A DNA stretch of 64,000 bases from Panopea generosa (taxonomy: Eukaryota > Mollusca > Bivalvia > Adapedonta > Hiatellidae). A program made the position numbers and the translations under genes. The notes under the pieces were generated by a model. That model worked only from the letters and a program-made list of their open reading frames with translations. It was not told the origin of the DNA and searched no databases. Shown in pieces: positions 1 through 11,910 of this stretch (position 1 is the stretch's first letter; every line of letters starts with the position of its first letter). The DNA is taken from the NCBI GenBank assembly GCA_029582155.1, contig CM055912.1:992001-1056000 (forward strand), read 5' to 3'.

Positions 1-870
1 CATGCTGAACCAGCGACTTATCACAGTGTACATCATGTTGAACCCGGGACTTATCACCGTGTACATCATGTTGAACACAGGACTTATCACAGTGTACATC
101 TTGCTGGACACCAGGGACTTATCACCGTGTACATCATGTTGAGCACGGGACTTATCACCGTGTACATCATGCTGAACCAGCGACTTACCACCGTGTACAT
201 CATGTTGAACACGGGACTTATCACCGTGTACATCATGCTGAACCAGCGACTTATCACAGTGTACATCATGTTGAACCCGCGACTTATCACCGTGTACATC
301 ATGTTGAACACGGGATTTATCACCGTGTACATCTTGCTGAACACCAGGGACTTGTCACTGTGTACATCATGCTGAACACTAGGGACTTATCACCGTATCC
401 ATTATGCTGAACACGGGACTTATCACTGTGTACATCATGCTGAACCAGCGACTTATCACAGTATACATCATGTTGAACCCGGGACTTGTCGCCGTGTACA
501 TCATGCTGAACGCAGGATTTGTCACCGTGTACATCATGCTGAACCCGCGACTTGTCACGTGTACATCATGCTGAACCCGCGACTTGTCACCGTGTACATC
601 ATGCTAACCCGCGACTTGGCACCGTATAGATCATGCTGAACCCGGGACTTGTCACTGTGTACATCATGTTGAACCCGTGTCTTGTCACTGTGTACATCAT
701 GCTGAACCAGCGACTTATCACAGTGTACATCATGATGAACCAGCGACTTATCACCGTGTACATCATGCTGAACCCGCCACTTATCACCGTGTACATCATG
801 TTGAACCCGGGACTTATCACCGTGTACATCATGTTGAACACGGGACTTATCACCGTGTACATCATGCTGA
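1..870. repeat. 33-bp minisatellite, block 1
   Basis: Tandem copies of a 33-bp unit with the core TGTACATCATG followed by TTGAACMCGGGACTTATCAC-like variants. The array enters from the left edge, so its true start is not visible. Because 33 is a multiple of three, it stays open in several frames on both strands and gives 11-residue repeat proteins; these are by-products of the repeat. Variants alternate between 'CCAGCGAC', 'CCCGGGAC' and 'ACGGGAC' types. Confidence 0.95.
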
Positions 871-1070
871 ACTAGCTACTTATCATTATCATCATCATCA
901 TCATTATCATCCTTATCATCATCATCACCATTAACAATATCATAATAATCATCATCATCATCATAATCATCATCATTATCATCATCATCATCATCATTAG
1001 CATCGTCATCACCATTAACAATATCATAATAATCATCATCGTCATCAGTAACAATGAAACATTTTACATA
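871..1070. repeat. CAT/ATC trinucleotide microsatellite
   Basis: Imperfect CAT/ATT trinucleotide repeat separating the two 33-bp minisatellite blocks. A longer segment (CATCATCACCATTAACAATATC-like) occurs twice, near 922-950 and 1004-1030, so the microsatellite itself contains an internal duplication of about 82 bp. Poly-Asp/His and poly-Met reading frames here are composition effects. Confidence 0.9.
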
Positions 1071-1106
1071 AGGATACCAAACAAATATTTGCATAAAATG
1101 ACATTT

Positions 1107-2401
1107 CAACATTACATCATGTTGAACCCGCGACTTATCACCGTGTACATCATGCTGAACCCGCGATTTATCACCGTGTACATCATGCTGAACCCGGGAC
1201 TTGTCACTGTGTACATCATTCTAAACCCGGGACTTGTCACTGTGTGCATCATGTTGAACCCGCGACTTATCACCGTGTACATCATGCTGAACCCGCGACT
1301 TATCACAGTGTACACCATGCTGAACCCGCGACTTATCACCGTGTACATCATGCTGAACCCGGGACTTGTCACTGTGTACATCATTCTGAACCCGCGACTT
1401 ATCACTGTGTACATCATACTGAACCAGCGACTTGTCACAGTGTACATCATGATGAACCTGCGACTTATCACCGTGTACATCATGCTGAACCCGGGACTTA
1501 TCACCGTGTACATCATGTTGAACACGGGACTTATCACCGTGTACATCATGCTGAACCAGCGACTTGTCACAGTGTACATTATATTGAACCCGAGACTTAT
1601 CACTGTGTACATCATGTTGAACCAGCGACTTATCACCGTGTACATCATGTTGAACCCGGGACTTATCACCGTGTACATCATGTTGAACACGGGGCTTATT
1701 ACCGTGTACATCATGTTGAACCCGGGACTTATCACCGTGTACATCATGTTGAACACGGGGCTTATTAGCGTGTACATCATGTTGAACCCGGGACTTATCA
1801 CCGTGTACATCATGTTGAACCCGGGACTTATCACCGTGTACATCATGCCGAACCAGCGACTTATCACAGTGTACATCATGTTGAACACGGGACTTATCAC
1901 CGTGTACATCATGTTGAACCCGGGACTTATCACAGTGTACATCATGTTGAACCCGGGACTTATCACCGTGTACATCATGATGAACCTGCGACTTATCACC
2001 GTGTACATCATGCTGAACCCGGGACTTATCACCGTGTACATCATGTTGAACACGGGACTTATCACCGTGTACATCATGCTGAACCAGCGACTTGTCACAG
2101 TGTACATTATATTGAACCCGAGACTTATCACTGTGTACATCATGTTGAACCAGCGACTTATCACCGTGTACATCATGTTGAACCCGGGACTTATCACCGT
2201 GTACATCATGTTGAACACGGGGCTTATTACCGTGTACATCATGTTGAACCCGGGACTTATCACCGTGTACATCATGTTGAACACGGGACTTACCACCGTG
2301 TACATCATGTTGAACCCGGGACTTATCACCGTGTACATCATGCTGAATCCGCGACTTATCACAGTGTACATCATGTTAAATACGGGACTAATCACCGTGT
2401 A
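1107..2401. repeat. 33-bp minisatellite, block 2, with higher-order repeat
   Basis: About 39 further copies of the 33-bp unit. A run of roughly eight units, starting at the rare variant 'GATGAACCTGCGAC' near 1450, is repeated from near 1978 with the same order of variants. The offset is 528 bp, exactly 16 units, so the array grew by copying multi-unit blocks. A 437-residue plus-strand frame and a 435-residue minus-strand frame run through it and are not regarded as genes. Confidence 0.95.
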
Positions 2402-2521
2402 AAGTTTATCGCGGGCCATGATTTAGTATTGGTCAACAAAATTAAATATATATATGTTTGATATAAATATGCATTTTCACTGCTACGATCGAAAAGATAT
2501 GGGCAATATAAGTGAGGCCTC

Positions 2522-2989
2522 TTAAAGCAACACATCCACGTTTGAACTTTTAAAAAAAAAAATTAATTGAGTTATGAGCACATTTCCCATACAAACATAT
2601 GATCAATTAGCTATATATGAGCATATAAACACAATCCCGAACAAAATGATGCCCAAATTATAATGCGTGACTAACACTTCATAAAACAGGCGTGTAACTC
2701 ACCCGAGTCAAAAAAAATTGTCAAAATGACTTTCAAGGCAGGTAAAGTACACTACGCACTAAAACGTGAAGTTTTTTATGTTGGAATCCTCGGCAATTTA
2801 AAAATAATTTATAAAGCGTTTGTCACGCTTTATAATTTGAACATCTTTTTTTATAATTCTAAAGCGTTCTGGATAGTGTTTGTTAGCACATATACAGCTC
2901 ACTGACCATATATTTATGTATGGGAAATGTGCTCACAACTCAATTGAATTTTTTTTTAAAAAACTTTAAACGTGGATGTGTTGCTTTAA
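2522..2989. mobile_element. MITE with ~85-bp terminal inverted repeats and TTAA ends
   Basis: The ends are long inverted repeats: TTAAAGCAACACATCC at the left and its reverse complement at 2974-2989. Similarity continues inward for about 85 bp through a poly-A run, 'CAATTGAGTT' and 'GAGCACATTTCCCATAC'. The element is about 468 bp with no coding capacity. TTAA at both outer edges would fit a piggyBac-type target, but it could also simply be part of the inverted repeat. Family assignment is inference. Confidence 0.8.
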
Positions 2990-3247
2990 TGTACTAACTT
3001 ATAGTGCCTTACGGGACTGGGGTGGTACGAAAGTCAGGCCAGGTTCTGGATGACCAGCCATTTTCCGGCTGCAATTAAAAAGGCAAATGCAGTGAGTGTT
3101 ATAATGATTGTGGCGTTTTAATGCACTTATTTGAAATCATTATGCATAGCTATTTGTGTATTAAATAAGAAAATATTGAAAAATAAATTAAAAAAATGTA
3201 TAGATCTTGAAACTCATAGTATCTTTTATGACGACTTTTCGCCGGTT

Positions 3248-3248
3248 T

Positions 3249-3306
<58 letters not shown>
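3248..3306. repeat. (GTT)n microsatellite
   Basis: About 19 copies of the trinucleotide GTT/TTG. Poly-Val and poly-Asn frames across it are artefacts. Confidence 0.95.
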
Positions 3307-3308
<2 letters not shown>

Positions 3309-3309
3309 G

Positions 3310-4090
3310 TTGTATTTTGACAAATTCCTGCTGAGTTAATGTATCTCATTTTCAAATAAACATGTTTTGAGTCAAATGTTACAAAGATTATGATATGCTG
3401 AACGCATAACAATGAAAATAACAACAAAACCAAGAAGCTACAATTGTGTCAAGTATTTTACTTTATACAAAGGACATATATTGTCTTTAAATACAATACC
3501 GGTGCGGTGTTTACAAAGTGTATAGATGAGTTGTACAGTAACTTGGAAATATTCAGTTTAGTACAGTCATTTGTGAGTAAGGAAGCGACGGCGTTCGAAA
3601 GTTTCGGCGGTTGTGCAGGTATGTTTTCAAAGTTTTTAATGATTTCTACAAGTACTAATTGTCTTAAATTGTGATAGTAGCCTTCCAATAAACCAGTTAT
3701 CATTGCTTGTGTTTCCTACCAATGCATGATAAGGATTTTCATGCTGATATCGATATTCTTTCGAACCCGTCATACCGTTTACTCACCTTCCATAATTCTA
3801 TTTGATGGTGTAAAAATCTATTTCTCTAACACTTTTTACTTTTTAGGTTAACAGTGGTGACATTATTAGACCAATATCCGCTTATAATATTAAAACAACT
3901 GTTCTATTTTGGAAGTTATATCTATTCATTTCCATGTAGGGTAAAAGAAACTCTGTACGGTCATTTGTCTCGTCTATTTTTACAATGAAAATACTACTGT
4001 AATGTCACTTGTGAGTTCACTGTATGATCGCTTGTGAGCCCTAATAATTAAATTACTGTTTTACATGTTGTAGTTTGATGTAGATTACCA
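3310..4090. other. Non-coding stretch upstream of the zinc-finger locus
   Basis: AT-rich sequence with no convincing gene. Short open frames near 3444-3703 show no recognisable motif. A pyrimidine-poor acceptor-like 'TTGTAG' lies at 4068-4074, just before the zinc-finger reading frame, and could be the 3' end of an intron. Nothing else is seen. Confidence 0.5.
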
Positions 4091-4094
4091 GAAA

Positions 4095-4737
4095 ATGGAC
4101 GATTCATTTGAATCTAAAGGCATAGATGAGAGTTTCATTGAAGTGGCCACTGAATATAAGTGTTCAAACTGTGAATACAGTACAAAACGAATGTTTAATC
4201 TCAAGGAACACGAGAAGACTGTATACGAACAACTTGATGGAAACAGCAATGAATTGTCGGGATCTTCGTCATCGTCAACGAAAGGTTTCTTGTATAGTGA
4301 TTTTTTTAAAGATATTTATATATGCAAACGGGCAACATAACAGGACAGATCAAAAAAGGAGCTTTCGATTCACCTGCAATATGTACCAGAAAGGATATAA
4401 CACCCTGTGGAATGGTAAAGGGTATATGACATCACATGATCCGGCGCTAAAAGCAAAATGCAAGACTTATAAAGCAACATTCACCTATAGGAAAAGTATT
4501 CTTAAACATCAAAATATGTGTAGCTGTACTGCTGAAAGAGTTCTATGTCCTGCATGCCCCAACGATTTTGCGACCAAAGACACATCACAGGAACATACTA
4601 AGGCCGCCCACTTACAGGAGAAACATTGTTGTAAAAACTGTGGCAAAATATATATTTGGCGATCCTGCCTCGTATACCACTTAAAATGTATAGGGACTGA
4701 TGCATACAGTGTCCATCACCATAAATGTTACAGTTAA
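4095..4737 (+). pseudogene. Decayed or mis-spliced C2H2 zinc-finger gene fragment
   Basis: Two plus-strand frames together carry several C2H2-like fingers. The frame from ATG 4095 begins MDDSFESKG and has one finger, YKCSNCEYSTKRMFNLKEH, followed by a Ser-rich tail. From about 4360 another frame continues with CKTYKATFTYRKSILKHQ, then CPACPNDFATKDTSQEH and CKNCGKIYIWRSCLVYH, ending with a stop at 4737. The step between the frames is unresolved. A short GT-AG intron (4285-4343) is visible but does not restore the frame. The first of the later fingers lacks a clean Cys pair. Proteins of this kind are usually DNA-binding transcription factors. It may be a degenerate copy or one with a missed exon. 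Recognition as C2H2 is fairly sure; integrity is doubtful. Confidence 0.55.
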
Positions 4738-4739
4738 AG

Positions 4740-5340
4740 GATTTAATGATTTAGACTGTATGTTTTTTGTACAGAGTTAATTCGTTCGTCAAAACAAGCA
4801 AAAAGCTTGTCTTCGTAATTATTTCGAATATGTATTAAGTTTAGGCCGTTCATTGTATTGGTTATTAATATATGAGCATTCATATTTATTTTTTTTATTA
4901 AATTTATATTTATTTCCAAATTAAGTTGTTTTGTTCGTTAAAATAAGCTAGATGTGTTCTTTCCGTAATGTATAATTGTAATGTACCAGATCACGTTCGT
5001 CCATCAATTTGAGACTGTTCATTATATTGGTTACATGTGAGGGTATATTACCTACATTATTGTAGATATTTAGTGGTTGAGACGAAAGACCTTGTTTAGT
5101 GCGATACAAATATTTTATTAGCAATGGAATTGCAAAAATAAAAGATGCATAATATTATTTTGGCATAGTTGTATTCAATAACAAATTACAGAGTAGATAA
5201 TTACTTGTAAACTATTATTTCTAAATTTTCATTTTAAATCGAAAAAATTAAATCATTCACGACGGTATCGGTTCAGAATAGTGCTGAAACGATTAACCGG
5301 GTAACACCGTCTGGTTACAGATTTAGCGATTAGCCAGTTA
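4740..5340. other. AT-rich intergenic stretch
   Basis: No gene or clear repeat is seen. AATAAA-like signals occur, for example near 5136-5142, and could serve as a polyadenylation site for the upstream zinc-finger locus. That is inference only. Confidence 0.4.
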
Positions 5341-5344
5341 CAAA

Positions 5345-6160
5345 GTTTTATTATGATTACTGTTTGCCATACCGTACACAACACGTGTTACCTCTGTACT
5401 GTACACAACACGTGCTAATTCTGTACTGTTTGCCATACCGTACACAACACGTGTTACTTCTGTACTGTTTGCCGTACCGTACACAACACGTGTTACTTCT
5501 GTACTGTTTGCTATACCGTACACAACACGTGTTACTTCTGTACTGTTTGCCGTACCGTACACATCACGTGTTACTTCTGTACTGTTTGCCGTACCGTACA
5601 CATCACGTGTTACTTCGGTACTGTTTGCCATACCATACACAACACGTGTTACTTCTGTACTGTTTGTCGTACCGTACACAACACGTGTTACTTCTGTACT
5701 GTTTGCCATACCGTACACAACACGTGTTGCTTTTGTACAGTTTGCCATACCGTACACAACACGTGTTACTTCTGTACTGTTTGCCATACCGTACACAACA
5801 CGTGTTACTTTTGTACTGTTTGCCATACCGTACACAACACGTGTTACTTCTGTACTGTTTGCCATACTGTACACAACACGTGCTAATTCTGTTCTGTTTG
5901 CCATACCGTACACAACACGTGTTACTTCTGTACTGTTTGCAATACCGTACACAACACGTGTTACTTCTGTATAGTTTGCCATACCGTACACAACACGTGT
6001 TGCTTTTGCACTGTTTGCCATACCGTACACAACACGTGTTGCTTCTGCACTGTTTGCCATACCGTGCACAACAGGTGTTACTTCTGTACTGTTTGCCGTA
6101 CCGTGTACAACAGGTGTTACTTCTGTACTGTTTGCCGTACCGTACACAACACGGGTTACT
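5345..6160. repeat. 39-bp minisatellite
   Basis: About 21 copies of a 39-bp unit containing CCATACCGTACACAACACG and TGTTACTTCTGTACTGTTTG. The period is a multiple of three, which produces 282- and 269-residue open frames on the two strands. These read as 13-residue repeats and are not genes. The right edge units use the variant 'ACAACAGGTGTTAC'. Confidence 0.95.
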
Positions 6161-6235
6161 TTTGGTGATGAAATTATGGGGTTGTGACTGTATGACCTCT
6201 TGCCTCAGTTAAGTAGTTTTTGTTTTGATAACAAG

Positions 6236-6475
6236 GTGCAATTATTCAGTAACTAAGGTGGACAATCCAACTAGTCATATTGAATATGATAGCCTGAGTT
6301 ACCTGGATTCGTCCGTTTTGGACACTGAAGGCAACCTTGAGTGTGATAAAAAAAAAACAATCAGATGAAATGCTGACCTCGTACAAAATAGACGCTGTAA
6401 TACTTGATGGTTTGTATAATGAACTACAGGATTTACCAAAAGATCTTTACTGGCTGGGGAGAGGAAACGTTAGCC
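6236..6475 (+). pseudogene. Coding-like segment, possible broken exon
   Basis: A plus-strand frame from about 6257 reads an acidic peptide including SHIEYDSLSYLDSSVLDTEG. It runs to a ten-A tract at 6348-6357. Past the tract a shifted frame continues with DAVILDGLYNELQDLPKD up to about 6455. The two halves look like one protein-coding stretch interrupted by a homopolymer length change, either a real lesion or a sequencing error. No domain is recognised. It may belong to the zinc-finger locus upstream. Low confidence. Confidence 0.35.
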
Positions 6476-6569
6476 TAACAAGTCCGTCCCTGTTATAATC
6501 CGCCGGTCGGAATTTTAAAGGACAGACGTAAATCTTCCAGGTGTTCAATCGCTGACAAAAACTGCTATT

Positions 6570-9500
6570 GATTGTAGAGCAACGGTTCCGTGACCGGCTG
6601 TCCATGGATTCGATCCTCCGCCACGGCATGCAATTGAATTGTTACTGATTGTATAGCATCGGTTCCATGATCGTAGGTCCGTGGGTTTGATCCTCCGCCA
6701 CTGCATGCATTTGAATTGTTACTGATTGTAGAGCATCGGTTCCATGATCGGAGGGCCGTGTGTTCGATCCTCCGCCACGGCATGCATTTGAATTGTTATT
6801 GATTGTATAGCATCGGTTCCATGATCGTAGGTCCGTGGGTTTGATCCTCCGCCACGGCACGCATTTGAATTGTTACTGATTGTAGAGCATCGGTTCCATG
6901 ATCGAAGGGCCGTGTGTTCGATCCTCCGCCACGGCACGCATTTGAATTGTTACTGATTGTATAGCATCGGTTCCATGATCGGAGGGCCGTGTGTTCGATA
7001 CTCCGCCACGGCATTCATTTGATTTGTTACTGATTGTATAGCAACGGTTCCATGATCGGAGGGCCGTGTGTTCGATCCTCCACCACGGCATGCATTTGAA
7101 TTGTTACTGATTGTATAGCATCGGTTCCATGATCAGAGGGCCGTGTGTTCGATCCTCCAACACGGCATGCATTTGAATTGTTACTGATTGTATAACATCG
7201 GTTCCATGATCAGAGGGCCGTGTGTTCGATCCTCCGCCACGTTATTTGAATTGTTACTGATTGTAGATTATCGGTTCCATGATCGGAGGGCCGTGTGTTC
7301 GATCCTCCGCCACTGCATGCATTTGAATTGTTACTGATTGTATAACATCGGTTCCATGATCAAAGGGCCGTGTGTTCGATCCTCCGCCACGTTATTTGAA
7401 TTGTTACTGATTGTATAGCATCGGTTCTATGATTGTAGGTCCGTGGGTTCGATCCTCCGCCACGGCATGCATTTGAATTGTTACTGATTGTATAGCATCG
7501 GTTCCATGATCAGAGGGCCGTGTGTTCGATCCTCCGCCACGGCATGCATTTGAATTGTTACTGATTGTATAGCATCGGTTCCATGATCGGAGGGCCGTGT
7601 GTTCGATCCTCCGCCACTGCATGCATTTGAATTGTTACTGATTGTATAGCATCGGTTCCATGATCGAAGTGCCGTGTGTTCGATCCTTCACCACGGCACG
7701 CATTTGAATTGTTACTGATTGTATAGCAACGGTTCCATGATCAGAGGACCGTGTGTTCGATCCTTCACCACGGCACACATTTGAATTGTTACTGATTGTA
7801 TAGCATCGGTTCCATGATCGGAGGGCCGTGTGTTCGATCCTCCGCCACGGCATGCATTTGAAGTGTTACGGATTGTATAGCATCGGTTCCATGATCGGAG
7901 GGCCGTGTGTTCGGTCCTCCGCCACGGCATGCATTTGAAATGTTACTGATTGTATAGCAACGGTTCCATGATCGGAGGTCCGTGGGTTCGATCCTCCGCC
8001 ACGGCATGCATTTGAATTGTTACGGATTGTATAGCATCGGTTCCATGATCAGAGGGCCGTGTGTTCGATCCTCCGCCACGGCATGCATTTGAATTGTTAC
8101 TGATTGTATAGCAACGGTACCATGATCAGAGGGCCGTGTGTTCGATCCTTCACCACGGCATGCATTTGAATTGTTACTGATTGTATAGCAACGGTTCCAT
8201 GATCAGAGGGCCGTGTGTTCGATCCTCCGCCACGGCACGCATTTGAATTGTTACTGATTGTTTAGCAACGGTTCCATGATCGGAGGGCCGTGGGTTCGAT
8301 CTTCCGCCACGGCACGCATTTGAATTGTTACTGATTGTATAGCATCGGTTCCATGATCGGAGAGCCGTTGTTCGATCCTCTGCCACGGCATGCATTTGAA
8401 TTGTTACTGGTTGTAAACCATCGGTTCCATGATCGTAGGTCCGTGTGTTTGATCCTCCGCCACGGCACGCATTTGAATTGTTACTGATTATAGAGCATCG
8501 GTTCCATGATCGGAGGGCCGTGTGTTCGATCCTCCGCCACGGCATGCATTTGAATTGTTACTGATTGTATAGCATCGGTTCCATGATCGTAGGTCCGTGG
8601 GTTTGATCCTCCGCCACGGCATGCATTTGAATTGTTACTGATAATAGAGCATCGGTTCCATGATCGGAGGGCCGTGTGTTCGATCCTCCGCCACGGCATG
8701 CATTTGAATTGTTACTGATTGTATAGCATCGGTTCCATGATCGGAGGGCCGTGTGTTCGATCCTCCGCCTAGGCATGCATTTGAATTGTTACTGATTGTA
8801 TAGCATCGGTTCCATGATCGTAGGTCCGTGGGTTTGATCCTCCGCCACGGCATGCATTTGAATTGTTACTGATTATAGAGCATCGGTTCCATGATCGGAG
8901 GGCCGTGTGTTCGATCCTCCGCCACGGCATGCATTTGAATTGTTACTGATTGTATAGCATCGGTTCCATGATCGGAGGGCCGTGTGTTCGATCCTCCGCC
9001 ACGGCATGCATTTGAATTGTTACTGATTGTATAGCATCGGTTCTATGATCGTAGGTCCGTGGTTTCGATACTCCGCCACGGCATGCATTTGAAATGTTAC
9101 TGATTGTGTAGCATCGGTTCTATGATCGGAGGGCCTTGGGTTCGATCCTCCTTTACGGTATTTGAAATGTTACTGATTGTGTAGTATCGGTTCCATGATT
9201 GGAGGGCCTTGGGTTTGATCCTCCGTTACGGTATTTGAAATGTTACTGATTGTATAGCATCGGTTCCATGATCGGAGGGTCGTTGGTTCGATCCTTCGCC
9301 ACGGCATTCATTTGAATTGTTACTGATTGTATAGCATCGGTTCCATGATCGGAGGGTCGTTGGTTCGATCCTTCGCCACGGCATTCATTTGAATTGTTAC
9401 TGATTGTATAGCATCGGTTCCATGATCAGAGGGCCGTGTGTTCGATCCTTCACCACGGCACGCATTTGAATTGTTACTGATTGTATAGCATCGGTTCCAT

Positions 9501-10510
9501 GATCGTAGGTCCGTGTGTTTGATCCTCCGCCACGGCACGCATTTGAATTGTTACTGATTATAGAGCATCGGTTCCATGATCGGAGGGCCGTGTGTTCGAT
9601 CCTCCGCCACGGCATGCATTTGAATTGTTACTGATTGTATAGCATCGGTTCCATGATCGTAGGTCTGTGGGTTTGATCCTCCGCCACGGCATGCATTTGA
9701 ATTGTTACTGATTATAGAGCATCGGTTCCATGATCGGAGGGCCGTGTGTTCGATCCTCCGCCACGGCATGCATTTGAATTGTTACTGATTGTATAGCATC
9801 GGTTCCATGATCGGAGGGCCGTGTGTTCGATCCTCCGCCACTGCATGCATTTGAATTGTTACTGATTGTATAGCATCGGTTCCATGATCGTAGGTCCGTG
9901 GTTTCGATACTCCGCCACGGTATTTAAAATATTACTGATTGTATAGCATCGGTTCCATGATCGTAGGTCCGTGGGTTCGATCCTCCGCCACGGCACGCAT
10001 TTGAATTGTTACTGATTGTATAGCATCGGTTCCATGATCGGAGGGCCGTGTGTTCGATCCTCCGCCACGGCATGCATTTGAATTGTTACTGATTGTATAG
10101 CATCGGTTCCATGATCGGAGGGCCGTGTGTTCGATCCTCCGCCACGGCATGCATTTGAATTGTTACTGATTGTATAGCATCGGTTCTATGATCGTAGGTC
10201 CGTGGTTTCGATACTCCGCCACGGCATGCATTTGAAATGTTACTGATTGTGTAGCATCGGTTCTATGATCGGAGGGCCTTGGGTTCGATCCTCCGTTACG
10301 GTATTTGAAATGTTACTGATTGTGTAGCATCGGTTCCATGATCGGAGGGCCTTGGGTTTGATCCTCCGTTACTGTATTTGAAATGTTACTGATTGTATAG
10401 CATCGGTTCCATGATCGGAGGGTCGTTGGTTCGATCCTTCGCCACGGCATTCATTTGGATTGCTACTGATTGTAGAGCATCGGTTCCATGATCGGAGGGC
10501 CGTGTGTTTC
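6570..10510. repeat. 77-bp tRNA-like satellite array, ~50 units
   Basis: About 50 head-to-tail copies of a ~77-bp unit. Each contains GTTCGATCC, which matches the RNA polymerase III B box (GTTCGANNCC) in the T-arm of a tRNA. It is bracketed by GCCGTG and CACGGC, which can pair as a stem. The preceding 'GATTGTATAGCATCGG' aligns with the D-arm side of the 79-bp array at 40.7 kb, so both arrays share a tRNA-like ancestor. Some units lack the 'GGCATGCATT' segment and are shorter. A block near 9020-9320 recurs near 10160-10460. The 72-residue minus-strand frames are repeat by-products. Confidence 0.9.
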
Positions 10511-11290
10511 TCCGCTGTGTGTCCGGCTTAAACCATGCACACACCGATCTCGACACACACTGGCACAAGGCACAATGAGTTAGCCTCGGATTTTATCATC
10601 ATAATTTTGAATTTAAGCGTCTTAAATCAGGGAGGAAGTGAGAAGTACATGTCAGTACGTTATTGGGTTGCATAATCAATGAAATAGTGAATAACTATTG
10701 GTCGTTTCGCCGTGTATTTATTTGGCTACATGGGGGAAATCGTGCCAAGAATAGAATCGACAGTGTGGGATACTATTATCTACTATCAATCAATTACAAC
10801 CATGTCATTGATATATTTTGTTAAACCCCAAACTTTTCTATAAAAAGAAATGGGAGGAGCCTAATTTTAAATGGTGGCACTTTCTTGCAACAATGTTGCA
10901 TTGGGGGATGTTTTTTCTGTAAAACATAGTAACAAAGTTGTCATTATTTTCAAAAAGAAGTGCAGTTGTAGGGACATATTTTGTCTTTATAATAATGCCC
11001 TTTATTCACAAAAACTCCCTGAAACAAAGTATACTGAGCCAGAAAAGAAAATACCAACTCTATATATCTATCATTATAAAGAAAAGGAGTATACATTCGG
11101 ATTTAATTTTTTAATTGAAGTAAAGAACAATTTAATCTTGAAGTCCTGTGAAAATTTGAAGCAGCTGCAATATATCTCTAATCGAAAAAAATGGACCGAT
11201 ATGACGTAGGGGTCGATTTCCGAAGTAACAACGGTTTTGATCAATCTGCACTTGTAATCGGGAAAGTTAATGGGATTTTTTATTGCAGTG
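10511..11290. other. Unannotated stretch
   Basis: No credible gene. A 112-codon open frame at 10871-11209 is AT-rich, Lys/Asn-rich and has no recognisable motif; it is probably chance. No repeat structure was noticed. Confidence 0.4.
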
Positions 11291-11309
11291 AAACTGTGAT
11301 GTGGGTTGC

Positions 11310-11910
11310 AGTAAAAGATTTGATATCTCATGTGTCCGCCGTGTTGCCCAAATGCACGTCATGATCCGCCATCGCCTGCTGTCGACGTAACGCTTTACGT
11401 ACGGCGCCGGTAAATTGTCCCATTCAGCCTGTAGGGCTTCTGAAAGGTACTGCACCGTGTTGATTGCTTAATTTGTTCTAACACGGCGTACTAACTCACC
11501 CCATATGTGTTCGATGGGATTTATGTCGGTCCGTGGCGCTGAATAAAAGGAACAACTTCTGGTTCAAGAACATTATTGACGTAGGTCTGGGCATTGATGT
11601 TTCCTTCAATGACGATTAGGCGGGTCTTGTGTACATCCTAATTCCACCCCAGACTAATACTGAACCATCCCCAAAGCGTTCTCTCAATTACGCACGCATC
11701 AGCGAAACGCATTTAGTCTCGGCATTGCAATTTGACTTGATTTTATGTGATCTTTTTGTATTGTGCCTAATTTCTGGTCAATAAGTGCAGTCAGATACCA
11801 CCACCGGATATCGACCGTCGCTGCACGGAGCGCACGTGCAAAACAAGTTAATCGGGCCTCTCGGCTAAGCGCTTGGCTGATTATTGATAAAACCAACTTT
11901 GACAGGTACT
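11310..11910 (-). mobile_element. Tc1/mariner transposase remnant
   Basis: Minus-strand reading in shifting frames gives characteristic Tc1-family blocks in the right order. RFADACVIERTLWG is at about 11680-11725, then GSVLVWGGI, then VIEGNINAQTYVNNVLEPEV, then NPIEHIWGELVRRV, then the C-terminal LSEALQAEWDNLP near 11430-11450. The D-E/D catalytic core is incomplete: the segment normally preceding DLNPIEH is missing and several frame changes are present. The N-terminal helix-turn-helix is not seen. Tc1 transposases cut and paste at TA sites. This is a dead copy. Confidence 0.8.

Noticed and set aside
1089-2419. 435-437-codon open frames on both strands
   Set aside because: They are translations of a 33-bp minisatellite. 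Open frames on opposite strands and at block boundaries show that the period, not coding, keeps them open.
3131-3433. Poly-Val and poly-Asn proteins
   Set aside because: Translations of a GTT/AAC microsatellite.
4285-4343. 59-nt GT-AG intron joining the two zinc-finger frames
   Set aside because: Joining across it leads to a third frame, not the one that carries the downstream fingers.
5338-6212. 282- and 269-codon open frames resembling a repetitive secreted protein
   Set aside because: Product of a 39-bp minisatellite with a period divisible by three. No signal peptide or non-repeat domain attached.
6447-10568. CRISPR-like array of regularly spaced repeats
   Set aside because: Whole 77-bp units are repeated without unique spacers, in a eukaryotic setting. 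It is a satellite.
10871-11209. 112-codon open frame as a gene
   Set aside because: AT-rich, Lys/Asn/Ile-heavy composition without any motif or splice context; consistent with chance.
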